A stretch of DNA of 17,192 nucleotides. It comes from Chloroflexota bacterium (GTDB lineage Bacteria > Chloroflexota > Limnocylindria > Limnocylindrales > CSP1-4). This document shows, one piece after another, positions 7,682 through 14,431 of this stretch; position 1 is the first letter of the stretch; every line of letters starts with the position of its first letter. The DNA lies in assembly GCA_013698385.1 (NCBI GenBank), contig JACCVB010000068.1, forward strand, positions 1 to 17,192, written 5' to 3'. A program made the position numbers and the translations under genes. The notes beneath the pieces were generated by a model, which saw only the letters and a list, made by a program, of their open reading frames with translations, was not told where the DNA came from and did no database searches.

Positions 7682-7700
7682 GTGCATAGAACTTATGCAC
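7682..7700. promoter_or_regulatory. Perfect 7-5-7 palindrome upstream of kamA, probable operator
   Basis: On the + strand GTGCATA (7682-7688), GAACT, and TATGCAC (7694-7700) form a perfect inverted repeat. It ends 41 nt before the kamA start codon and just downstream of a good -10 box at 7716-7721. Its length and symmetry fit a dimeric helix-turn-helix regulator. The regulator is unknown; the downstream LuxR-type protein is one candidate, a GntR- or TetR-like protein another. Confidence 0.5.
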
Positions 7701-7715
7701 GCTGCAACTCCGCGC

Positions 7716-7721
7716 ATCATA
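7716..7721 (-). promoter_or_regulatory. Candidate kamA -10 box
   Basis: TATGAT on the minus strand is one mismatch from TATAAT. The sequence 17 nt upstream (TGGCCT) is a poor -35. Transcription would start about 10-15 nt before the palindrome, which would suit repression by a bound protein. Confidence 0.3.
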
Positions 7722-7810
7722 GCGTCAGGCTGCCGGCGAGGCCAGCGGTGGATTCGGGCGAACGCACCGCGGCCCAGGGTGAGTCTCTGGGGGTCCCGTC
7801 AGTCGCGGCC

Positions 7811-8003
7811 GGACCGTCCGCGATCGTGAAGGATGTGCACCCCAGCCACGCTATGGCGGGTACGCGGGCGGATCAGGTTCTCGGACCGGCCGCGATCATG
7901 AAGGATGTGGTCCGTCGTGCACGTTACGTCGCGAATCGGCGGGTGCGGACCGGTCTTGTCACCCACGGTCGGCCATAGCGTGGCTCCCGCGCACATCGTT
8001 CAT
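7811..8003. repeat. Cluster of related direct and inverted repeats in a non-coding stretch
   Basis: Two 27-nt direct copies, 7811-7837 and 7883-7909, match at 25 of 27 positions; they share the core GAAGGATGTG. A third copy is inverted: 7972-8003 is the reverse complement of 7826-7857 at 26 of 32 positions, including a perfect 14-nt arm AGCCACGCTATGGC (7844-7857 and 7972-7985). The whole 7701-8117 stretch otherwise shows no gene: its small ORFs are translations of these repeats. The layout suggests the remnant ends of a mobile element, a MITE-like element or a genome-wide small repeat. Which of these it is cannot be decided from one window. Confidence 0.5.
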
Positions 8004-8084
8004 GGTGGATCGGGTCAGAGTCGGTCGCGTCGGAACGGCTCCCCGTAGGACGCCCGGCGATGTCGGCGATGTCGGCTTGCCACC

Positions 8085-8101
8085 GGCGGCGATGGGCCGC
8101 C
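8085..8101 (-). terminator. Hairpin downstream of the small membrane gene
   Basis: GGCGGC (8085-8090), a 5-nt loop and GCCGCC (8096-8101) make a perfect all-GC 6-bp stem, 16 nt past the stop of the minus-strand gene. No T-run follows, so this is a possible rather than a typical intrinsic terminator. Confidence 0.35.
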
Positions 8102-8117
8102 TGAGTCCAGAAGCGAA

Positions 8118-8438
8118 CTACTCGCCGATGACCGCCCAGAGAAAGCCCATGGCGATGAAGAAGCCCGTGAACAACGCGATCAGACCCAGCGCTCCGTAGG
8201 GCGAACTCGCCCCCACATGCGGCACCAGTTGCAAGCCGATCCCGAACACCACCGCCCAGCCGATGAACAGGAATGTGAACAGGAACTTGGCATTGGTGCC
8301 GGTCACGCGGCGAACCCAGCGCGACCCCCCTTCAGCGGTCAGCGCGGACTTGAGGATGATCCCGATCATCACGATCACGACGACAGCGCTGATCCCGAAC
8401 GGGATGGGCTGCTGGAAGGCGATCAGGAACAGCTGCAT
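8118..8438 (-). CDS. Small three-helix integral membrane protein
   Basis: 106 residues from the ATG at 8436-8438. Three hydrophobic segments lie at about 12-31 (FGISAVVVIVMIGIILKSAL), 51-72 (KFLFTFLFIGWAVVFGIG) and 82-104 (GALGLIALFTGFFIAMGFLW). A basic loop (RWVRRVTGTNAK) separates the first two. I recognise no family and assign no function. GAGG at 8445-8448, 6 nt before this ATG, supports this start over a longer form from 8504, whose extra 22 residues look less membrane-like. The gene is divergent from the MMPL exporter, with 159 nt between starts, so a shared control region is possible. It could be an accessory membrane subunit, but nothing in the sequence proves that. Confidence 0.65.
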   Translation of the reverse strand: MQLFLIAFQQPIPFGISAVVVIVMIGIILKSALTAEGGSRWVRRVTGTNAKFLFTFLFIGWAVVFGIGLQLVPHVGASSPYGALGLIALFTGFFIAMGFLWAVIGE

Positions 8439-8597
8439 CGCGAGCCTCGTGAGGACGCCGACCCGACGTCGGCCGAACGCCGAGATGCTAGCAGACGTGG
8501 CCACCGGGTCGATGGCGGTTTGCGGCTACGATGGGATCCCAACGGGGCGCGGACGGAACCGCCCCATCCACCCGACCCTCGGACACGAACCCTACTT

Positions 8598-10886
8598 GTG
8601 ACCCCCTTCGATCGACTCGGCCGTTTCGTCGTGCGCCGCGCCCGCTGGGTCATCGGCGCCTGGGCGCTGCTCCTGCTGCTCGCGCTCCCCCTCGCTCCAC
8701 AGGCCCCGGGCGCCTTGAGCGCCGGCGGCTTCATCCTCGACGATCTCGAGTCGGCCCGTGCCAAGTCCACTCTGGAGGCGGAGCTGGGCGCCCCGCCCTC
8801 GGCCCTCGTCATCGTCTTCTCCAGCCCGACCCTGCAAGCAGGCACCCCGGCGTTCGAGCTCGCCGCATCGGCCGCGGTGGTCGACATCCCCAGCGCTCCA
8901 CACGTGGCCCAGGTGGTGTCGCATCTCCTCCAGCCGCGGCAGATCTCGGCAGATCGGCACACCGCCTACGACATCGTCTTCCTCGACCTGCCACCCGACG
9001 ACTCGCCCGACGCGCTGCCCATCCTGCGGGAGCGCCTCCAAGACGCACCCGGCCTTGACGTCGAGCTGGCCGGCGGCCCGGCCTTCTATGGCGACGTCCA
9101 GACCGTCTCGGAGCGTGACCTCCAGCGCAGCGAGATCATCTCGTTGCCGCTGGCAGCGCTCGCCCTCGTCCTCGTCTTCGGGTCGATCGTCGCGGCGGGC
9201 GTCCCGTTGATCGTGGGCGGCGCGTCCGTGATCGTGGCGCTGGCCGCCATCTTCCTGATCGCGTCGGTCACGCCGATGAGCATCTTCGTGCTCAACCTCG
9301 CCACCCTGCTGGGTCTCGGCCTGGGCGTGGACTACTCGCTGTTGATGACCAGCCGGTTCCGCGAGGAGCTTGCCCACAGACCGGCGGACGACCCGCAGCG
9401 CGTTGCCGAGGCGGTCCGAGTCACCGTGGCCACGGCCGGTCGGGCCGTCTTCTTCAGCGGCCTGACCGTGCTGCTTGGCCTGCTCGGCCTCGTCCTGTTC
9501 GAGTTCATGATCCTGCGCTCCGTGGGCATCGCCGGGGCCATCGTCGTCGGCCTCGCCGTCCTCGCGGCGCTCACCCTGCTCCCGGCGGTCCTCCTCCTGA
9601 TCGGCTCGCGCCTGGACCGCTTCGCCGTGCGAAGGGTCGCCGTGGGCACGAACGTCGACGGCCCATGGGCGCGCCTCGCGCGCTGGGTCATGCGCCGGCC
9701 CGTCGTGGTGCTCATCCCCACGCTCGCCGTGCTGCTGGTCCTTGGTTCGCCGTTCCTGCACGTCCGGTTCAACGCCCCGGACGCCAGCATCCTGCCGCCG
9801 AACGTGCCGTCGCGCGCCGCCTTCGATCGACTCACGGCGGAATTCGGTGAGGGCGAGTTCGCGCCGCTCACGCTGGCCGTCCGGACCGTCGGCGACGCGA
9901 CCTCGCCGGACAATCTGGGACGCCTGTACGACTACTCGCGCCGGCTCGCCGCCGATCCGAGGGTCGTCCGGGTGGAGAGCCTGGTCGACGTCGACCGTCG
10001 ACTGAGCCTCCAGCAATATCGATTGCTCTACGGCGACCCGAACGGACCGCGCGATCGATTCGTCGCAACCGCCCTCTCCGCGACGACGAACGGCGACCTG
10101 ACCGCGTTCACCGTGTTCACGCCCTACGGCCCGAACCGGGATGAGGGCCGCGCCCTCGTCCGCGCGATGCGGGACCCGACGAGCGGCCTGGCGCCGCCGG
10201 CCGGGGTGACCGTTCAGGTCGGCGGTGGTGCCGCGGACGTCAGCGACGTGGTCGATCGCGTCGCGGCCGACTTCCCGCGCACGGCCCTGTTCATCGTCGT
10301 GACCACCTATCTCGTCCTCTTCGCGCTGCTTCGATCGGTCGTCCTGCCGGCCAAGGCGCTGGTCATGAACACGCTGTCCATCGCGGCCAGTTTCGGTGCG
10401 CTCGTCTGGATCTTCCAGGACGGCAACCTCAGCGCGATCCTCGGGTTCCAGCCGCTGGGCTTCGTCGAGACGACCCAGCCGGTCATCCTGTTCTGCGTGC
10501 TGTTCGGGCTGTCCATGGACTACGAGGTGTTCCTGCTCTCGAGGATGAAGGAAGTCTGGGACCGGACCGGCGACAACACGGAGGCGGTCGCCCGCGGCCT
10601 TGAGCGGAGTGGCCGGATCGTGACCTCCGCGGCGCTCATCGTCGTGCTCGTCGCGGGCTCGTTCGCGTTTGCCGACATCGTGCTGATCAAGGCCCTCGGC
10701 ATCGGCATGGCGATCGCCGTCGCGCTCGACGCGACCGTCGTCCGCGCGCTGCTCGTGCCGGCCACGATGCGCCTCCTCGGCCACTGGAACTGGTGGATGC
10801 CGGCCAGCCTGGAACGATTCATCGGCGATCGACTGCCGGCGTCCGAGGCGGCGACCGAAGCCGCCATCGAAGCGGGCGCCCGATGA
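8598..10886 (+). CDS. MMPL-family (RND superfamily) membrane transporter
   Basis: 762 residues from the GTG at 8598. The first membrane helix (about 17-34) follows a short basic N-terminus. An external loop (about 35-180) precedes five or six helices (182-336). A seventh helix (about 368-386), a second external domain (387-560) and five more helices (about 562-725) complete the two-fold RND layout. Each half carries the family's GxxxDY motif: GLGVDYSLLMTSR (D245-Y246) and GLSMDYEVFLLSR (D641-Y642). These Asp-Tyr pairs carry the proton relay in MmpL-type pumps, which use the proton gradient to export lipids or other hydrophobic molecules. The open frame extends upstream to 8217, but that part runs antisense to the small membrane gene and looks random. 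The gene overlaps the next one by ATGA, implying translational coupling. The substrate is unknown. Confidence 0.9.
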   Translation: MTPFDRLGRFVVRRARWVIGAWALLLLLALPLAPQAPGALSAGGFILDDLESARAKSTLEAELGAPPSALVIVFSSPTLQAGTPAFELAASAAVVDIPSAPHVAQVVSHLLQPRQISADRHTAYDIVFLDLPPDDSPDALPILRERLQDAPGLDVELAGGPAFYGDVQTVSERDLQRSEIISLPLAALALVLVFGSIVAAGVPLIVGGASVIVALAAIFLIASVTPMSIFVLNLATLLGLGLGVDYSLLMTSRFREELAHRPADDPQRVAEAVRVTVATAGRAVFFSGLTVLLGLLGLVLFEFMILRSVGIAGAIVVGLAVLAALTLLPAVLLLIGSRLDRFAVRRVAVGTNVDGPWARLARWVMRRPVVVLIPTLAVLLVLGSPFLHVRFNAPDASILPPNVPSRAAFDRLTAEFGEGEFAPLTLAVRTVGDATSPDNLGRLYDYSRRLAADPRVVRVESLVDVDRRLSLQQYRLLYGDPNGPRDRFVATALSATTNGDLTAFTVFTPYGPNRDEGRALVRAMRDPTSGLAPPAGVTVQVGGGAADVSDVVDRVAADFPRTALFIVVTTYLVLFALLRSVVLPAKALVMNTLSIAASFGALVWIFQDGNLSAILGFQPLGFVETTQPVILFCVLFGLSMDYEVFLLSRMKEVWDRTGDNTEAVARGLERSGRIVTSAALIVVLVAGSFAFADIVLIKALGIGMAIAVALDATVVRALLVPATMRLLGHWNWWMPASLERFIGDRLPASEAATEAAIEAGAR

Positions 10887-12082
10887 GGTACGAGCGCGCC
10901 ATCATCGCGCTCGCGATCTGCAGCATCGTGGTCCTGACCGGCTGCACGGCCGGCTCGCCGATCCTCGCCGCTCCGAGTGCCCCGCGCCCGTCCGTCGCGC
11001 CCCCCACGCCGGCGCCCATCGCGGTCGCCGATCCACAGCCCGTCGTCCTGCCGCGCGACGACGGCCCGCATGACCGGCTCACTGAATGGTGGTACTACAC
11101 GGGCCACCTGCGTGCCGCCGACGGCCGCAGCTTCGGCTTCGAGTACGTCATCTTCCGCGCGGAACGCGGCGCATTCCCGACGACCTGGGCCTCGCACCTG
11201 GCCGTCACGGACGAGGCCGGCGACACCTTCCGCTATGGGGAGCGCCTCGAGGTCGGGGCGAGAGTGGATCGCTCGCCGAGGGACGCGGCGGGCCGCCCGG
11301 CGGGCTTCGACCTGGCCCTCACGGGCATCGATCCGACGGATCCCGCGACGTTCGACCGCCGCGCCTGGACGATGACCGGCGCGGACGGGACCGACCAGCT
11401 CTCGGCCGCGCTCGCGCCCACGGAGGCCGCCGAAGCGGAAAGCCCTGGCGGACTCGGCCTGGACCTCGCCCTCACGAGTCGTAATCCGCCGGCCCTCCAC
11501 GACACGGACGGCTGGATAGACTTCGGACCGGCCGGCGGCTCGTACTACTACTCGCGGACCGCGATGGACGCCACCGGAACGCTGAACCTCGGCGGGCAGA
11601 CCTTCGAGGTGACGGGCGAAGCCTGGTTCGACCATCAGTGGGGCGACTTCATCAGCGTCGGCGGCGGTGGCTGGGACTGGTTCGCGGTCAACCTGGACGA
11701 CGGGACGGACCTGACCCTGTCCCTGGTCCGCGACGCCGACGGCAGCTATCCACTGATCTACGGCACGATCGTGAACGCCGACGGGACGACGACCCATCTG
11801 GCCCGGGACGCATTCAGCGTGAAGGCGACGGACCGCTGGAGGAGCCCCGCGACCGGGGCCGACTATCCGGCCGGCTGGACGATCGAGATCCCCGGCGAAG
11901 ACCTCCGGATCGACCTGCGCCCTACGGTCGCCGGCCAGGAGCTTGACACGCGTGCGACCACGGGTGTCATCTACTGGGAGGGCTCGCAGGCCGTGACGGC
12001 AACCCGGTCCGGGCGCTCGATCGGCGGCCAGGCCTACGTCGAACTGACCGGCTATGCGCCGTCGGACCTCGCCCGGCGCTGA
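10883..12082 (+). CDS. Lipoprotein of the AttH/CrtC lipocalin-like family (carotenoid 1,2-hydratase-like)
   Basis: 399 residues. The start is the ATG at 10883, overlapping the exporter stop (ATGA); this gives a clean lipoprotein signal with lipobox VLTGC and C21 as the lipidated residue. A Pro/Ala-rich linker follows (about 22-50). Family signatures then appear in order: TEWWYYTGHLRAADG, FGFEYVIFRAERG, and the central GEAWFDHQWGDF followed by GWDWFAVNLDDG. The C-terminal lipocalin barrel ends with QAYVELTGYAP. Members are described as secreted or lipoprotein beta-barrels; CrtC hydrates carotenoid double bonds, while many relatives have no known reaction. The link to an MMPL exporter suggests handling or modification of a hydrophobic cargo outside the membrane. 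That role is inferred. A true carotenoid hydratase is less likely because no carotenoid genes are nearby. Confidence 0.85.
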   Translation: MRYERAIIALAICSIVVLTGCTAGSPILAAPSAPRPSVAPPTPAPIAVADPQPVVLPRDDGPHDRLTEWWYYTGHLRAADGRSFGFEYVIFRAERGAFPTTWASHLAVTDEAGDTFRYGERLEVGARVDRSPRDAAGRPAGFDLALTGIDPTDPATFDRRAWTMTGADGTDQLSAALAPTEAAEAESPGGLGLDLALTSRNPPALHDTDGWIDFGPAGGSYYYSRTAMDATGTLNLGGQTFEVTGEAWFDHQWGDFISVGGGGWDWFAVNLDDGTDLTLSLVRDADGSYPLIYGTIVNADGTTTHLARDAFSVKATDRWRSPATGADYPAGWTIEIPGEDLRIDLRPTVAGQELDTRATTGVIYWEGSQAVTATRSGRSIGGQAYVELTGYAPSDLARR

Positions 12083-12124
12083 CCGATCGATCCATCACGA
12101 CCCGACGCCCAACGGCCCCGCCAT

Positions 12125-12141
12125 ACTGAGACTCAGTCGCA
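12125..12141. promoter_or_regulatory. Fur/Zur-box-like operator with two overlapping palindromes
   Basis: ACTGAGACTCAGT (12125-12137) is a perfect 6-1-6 palindrome. Shifted by two bases, TGAGACT-C-AGTCGCA (12127-12141) is a 7-1-7 palindrome with a single mismatch. Overlapping half-sites of this kind, with TGAGA-type arms, are typical of Fur-family boxes. The site lies 19 nt before the -10 box of the Fur-family gene, so the bound repressor would cover the promoter and autoregulate the zinc operon. Confidence 0.6.
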
Positions 12142-12159
12142 TCACGCCCCGAATCGTGC

Positions 12160-12165
12160 TACCGT
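12160..12165 (+). promoter_or_regulatory. Candidate extended -10 box for a leaderless transcript
   Basis: TACCGT is preceded by TGC (extended -10 pattern) and followed by exactly 6 nt before the ATG at 12172. Transcription would start at the start codon. No Shine-Dalgarno is present, which agrees with a leaderless message. The -35 region overlaps the operator. Confidence 0.5.
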
Positions 12166-12171
12166 CTCGAC

Positions 12172-12624
12172 ATGGTTGATCCCACGCCGTTCCTCGACGC
12201 GCTGGCGCGTGCCGGCCTGCGCTTGACCGCGCCGCGGCGCGCGCTGGCGCAGCTCATCGCGGATCAAGCCGGCCACTTTTCCGCCGCGGATCTGGTCGCG
12301 GAGTCACAGGCGCGGAGCCTGGGAATCGGTCGAGCGACGATCTTTCGGACCCTTGATGCCCTGTCCGGACTGGGCGTGGTGGAACGGATCGACCTCCCCA
12401 GCGGCGAGCACGCCTACGTGGGATGTGCCCCGACCCATCACCACCACGTCGTCTGTTCCCGTTGCGGGCGCACGGCGCAGATCGACGATGCCGGCCTCCG
12501 GACGGTGGTCCGCGAGGTCGCCCAACGGACCGGCTATCGGGTGGACGAGCACAAGCTGGAGCTGTTCGGCCTCTGTCCGGCGTGCCTCCCTGCGGCGCCG
12601 TTCCCACTCCAACGGCCGGCCTGA
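12172..12624 (+). CDS. Fur-family metal-responsive repressor, probably Zur
   Basis: 150 residues. The N-terminal winged helix (about 5-80) includes RLTAPRRALAQLIADQAGHF and the recognition helix region GIGRATIFRTLDAL. The C-terminal dimerisation and metal domain has the HHHH run (89-92), followed by CSRC (C95, C98) and CPAC (C135, C138), the structural zinc site of the family. H35 and the histidines around 80-92 are the likely sensor ligands. The protein binds DNA as a metal-loaded dimer and represses uptake genes. It is followed after 5 nt by znuA and the rest of a zinc-type ABC transporter, so Zur is the best call. A manganese or iron sensor cannot be fully excluded. The upstream palindrome at 12125-12141 suggests autoregulation. 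Confidence 0.88.
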   Translation: MVDPTPFLDALARAGLRLTAPRRALAQLIADQAGHFSAADLVAESQARSLGIGRATIFRTLDALSGLGVVERIDLPSGEHAYVGCAPTHHHHVVCSRCGRTAQIDDAGLRTVVREVAQRTGYRVDEHKLELFGLCPACLPAAPFPLQRPA

Positions 12625-12629
12625 CGCCC

Positions 12630-13541
12630 ATGACGATCGACTTCCGGCGCCGTTCGGCCCTCGGTATCCTGGCGGCGCTCGGCCTCGGCATCTCGGCGTG
12701 CGGTCCCGGTGCATTCGGGGCGGCACCATCGGGCGGAGCCGTCAAGGTCGTGGCGACCACCACGGTCTTCGCCGACATCGTCCGCAACATCGGGGGAGAT
12801 CGGGTGACGGTGGTCTCCATCATCCCGGCCGGTGCCGGACCCGAGGACTACGAACCGAAGCCGGACGCCGCCCGCAAGCTCGGCGGAGCCGACCTGATCG
12901 TGTCCAACGGGGTCGGGCTGGATGACTTCCTCGATGACCTCCTCGCCGCCGCGGACGAAGGCGCCGCGTCACGCCTCGTGCTGGGCGATGGGATCGACGA
13001 GATCACGATCAACGGCGAGGGCAATCCGCATTTCTGGCTGGATCCGAGCCTGGTCGTCGATCGCTACCTGCCGGCCATCACGGCCCGGCTCTCCGAACTG
13101 GACCCGGCCGAGAAGGCCACCTTCGAGGCGAACCGAACGACGTACGCGGCCGCGATCACAGCCATGGATGACGCCAATAAGGCGGCCATCGCGACGATCC
13201 CCGCGGCCGACCGCAAGCTCGTGACGGCCCACGATGCCTTCCCCTACTTCGCGCGGCATTACGGCTTCGAGCTGATCGGTGTCCTCCTCGCCAACGTCGG
13301 CCAGGAACCGACCGCCTCCGAACTGGCCGATCTCGTCGAGACGGTCAAGCGGGCGGGCGTGAAGGCCGTATTCTCCGAGGCACAGTTCAGCCCGAAGCTG
13401 ACCGAGACGCTGGCCGCGGAAGCGGGCGTGACCCAGGTCGTGACGACCCTCTACAACGACACCGTGGGCCCGCCCCCGGCCGACACCTACCTTGGGATGA
13501 TGGAATGGAATGTCGCCCAGATCGTGCAGGCGCTCCGGTGA
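12630..13541 (+). CDS. znuA: Zinc-type ABC transporter solute-binding lipoprotein (cluster A-I)
   Basis: 303 residues from the ATG at 12630. A lipoprotein signal with ISAC and lipidated C24 anchors it to the outer face of the membrane, where it captures metal and delivers it to the ZnuB/ZnuC channel. Two-lobe family motifs are clear: VVATTTVFADIVRNIGGD, NPHFWLDP (H134), TAHDAFPYFARHYG (H201), FSEAQFSPK, and TLYNDTVGPPPADTYLGMM (D277). In most homologues the first ligand is His in a DPHxYEP motif; here it is PEDYEP, with E72. The ligand set is thus probably Glu/His/His/Asp. H201, rather than Glu, at the third site favours zinc over manganese. There is no His-rich loop. The gene starts 5 nt after the regulator stop. 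A longer frame from 12423 overlaps the regulator and is not real. Confidence 0.9.
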   Translation: MTIDFRRRSALGILAALGLGISACGPGAFGAAPSGGAVKVVATTTVFADIVRNIGGDRVTVVSIIPAGAGPEDYEPKPDAARKLGGADLIVSNGVGLDDFLDDLLAAADEGAASRLVLGDGIDEITINGEGNPHFWLDPSLVVDRYLPAITARLSELDPAEKATFEANRTTYAAAITAMDDANKAAIATIPAADRKLVTAHDAFPYFARHYGFELIGVLLANVGQEPTASELADLVETVKRAGVKAVFSEAQFSPKLTETLAAEAGVTQVVTTLYNDTVGPPPADTYLGMMEWNVAQIVQALR

Positions 13542-13566
13542 GCACGCGACCCCCGGCCGGCACGGG

Positions 13567-14430
13567 ATGACGCTGGCAAGCCACGCGGCCGAGCCACTCC
13601 AGGCGCCCGCTTCGTCACCGGGCGATGTCGCCGTCCGATTGGTGGACGTCAGTGCCGGATACGGGACCAGGGTGGCCCTCGCCAACGCATCGCTCGTGAT
13701 CCCGAGCGGTTCGCTGCTGGCGGTCATCGGGCCCAACGGCGCGGGCAAGAGCACCCTGCTCAAGACGATCGCCGGTCTGCTGCGTCCGTTCTCCGGCACG
13801 GTCGAGGTCCTGGGCGGTCCGCCCGGCAAGGAAGCCAAGCGGATCGCCTACGTGCCCCAGGCCGAGATGGTCGACTGGGCGTTCCCGGTCACGGTCGGCG
13901 ACGTCGTGATGATGGGCCGGGTGCCGCTCATCGGGGTGGGTCGATCACCCGGGGTGGAGGACCGCGCCGCCGTTCGCGAAGCGCTCGAGCTCGTGAGCAT
14001 GGCCGACGCGATGGACCGCCAGGTCGGGGCACTCTCCGGCGGGCAGCGGCGCCGCGTCTTCCTGGCCCGGGCCCTGGCTGCCAAGCCGGATCTCTACCTC
14101 CTCGACGAGCCGGTGACCGGCGTGGACGTCACGACCCAGGAGGACCTGATGGACATCCTGGAGGCCCAGACCCGGGCCGGGCGGACCGTCGTGGCCACCA
14201 CCCACGATCTCGCCTGCGCCGCCCATCGATTCCACGAGGCCGCCTTCGTCAACGGCCGGATCGTGGCCACCGGATCTGCCGATCTCGTCATGGATCCGGC
14301 TATCCTGGAGGCGACCTACGGCGGCCACGTCATCGTGCTGCCGGCCGGCGAGCGCACGGTCATCGACGACGCCCATCATCACGACGACGCCCCCGGCGGC
14401 GAACGACACTTCCACGATCAGGCGCGCTGA
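13567..14430 (+). CDS. znuC: Zinc-type ABC transporter ATP-binding protein with His-rich tail
   Basis: 287 residues. This is the cytoplasmic ATPase that powers metal import. Walker A is GPNGAGKST (55-63), the Q-loop Q98 is in VPQAEMVDW, the ABC signature is LSGGQ (156-160), Walker B is LYLLDEP (176-182), and the switch His is H213 in TTHDLA. VVMMGRVPLIG after the Q-loop is typical of the metal subfamily (MntB/ZnuC/FimA type). The last 20 residues are rich in His and Asp (DDAHHHDD, then HFHD), which could bind zinc on the cytoplasmic side. The ATG at 13567 gives the normal family N-terminus, 25 nt after the znuA stop; the open frame before it is noise. The stop is 1 nt before the permease ATG, so the pair is tightly coupled. 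Confidence 0.93.
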   Translation: MTLASHAAEPLQAPASSPGDVAVRLVDVSAGYGTRVALANASLVIPSGSLLAVIGPNGAGKSTLLKTIAGLLRPFSGTVEVLGGPPGKEAKRIAYVPQAEMVDWAFPVTVGDVVMMGRVPLIGVGRSPGVEDRAAVREALELVSMADAMDRQVGALSGGQRRRVFLARALAAKPDLYLLDEPVTGVDVTTQEDLMDILEAQTRAGRTVVATTHDLACAAHRFHEAAFVNGRIVATGSADLVMDPAILEATYGGHVIVLPAGERTVIDDAHHHDDAPGGERHFHDQAR

Positions 14431-14431
14431 C

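Noticed and set aside
7641..7700. Longer kamA starting at GTG 7700
   Set aside because: That codon is part of the palindrome and has no ribosome-binding site, whereas GTG 7640 has GGAGG at ideal spacing.
7799..7996. 65-residue minus-strand open frame with HILHDRGRS twice
   Set aside because: The repeated peptide is simply the translation of the DNA repeats at 7811-7837 and 7883-7909; no ribosome-binding site or family match is seen.
7811..8003. CRISPR array
   Set aside because: Only two direct copies are present, with one more inverted, and there are no regular spacers or cas genes.
8217..8597. N-terminal extension of the MMPL exporter by 127 residues
   Set aside because: The extension is hydrophilic and unlike the family, and most of it runs antisense to the small membrane protein gene; GTG at 8598 gives the normal N-terminus.
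8592..10784. 730-residue open frame on the - strand
   Set aside because: It is antisense to the MMPL exporter, whose motifs and helices are unmistakable; the antisense product is a low-complexity charged sequence rich in Asp, Glu, Arg and Gln.
10793..10882. Upstream start for the lipocalin-like protein at 10793
   Set aside because: It would place 30 random residues before a clean lipoprotein signal peptide; the ATGA overlap start at 10883 fits the lipobox.
12423..12629. Upstream start of the solute-binding protein
   Set aside because: It overlaps the Fur-family gene in another frame, and the lipoprotein signal begins at 12630.
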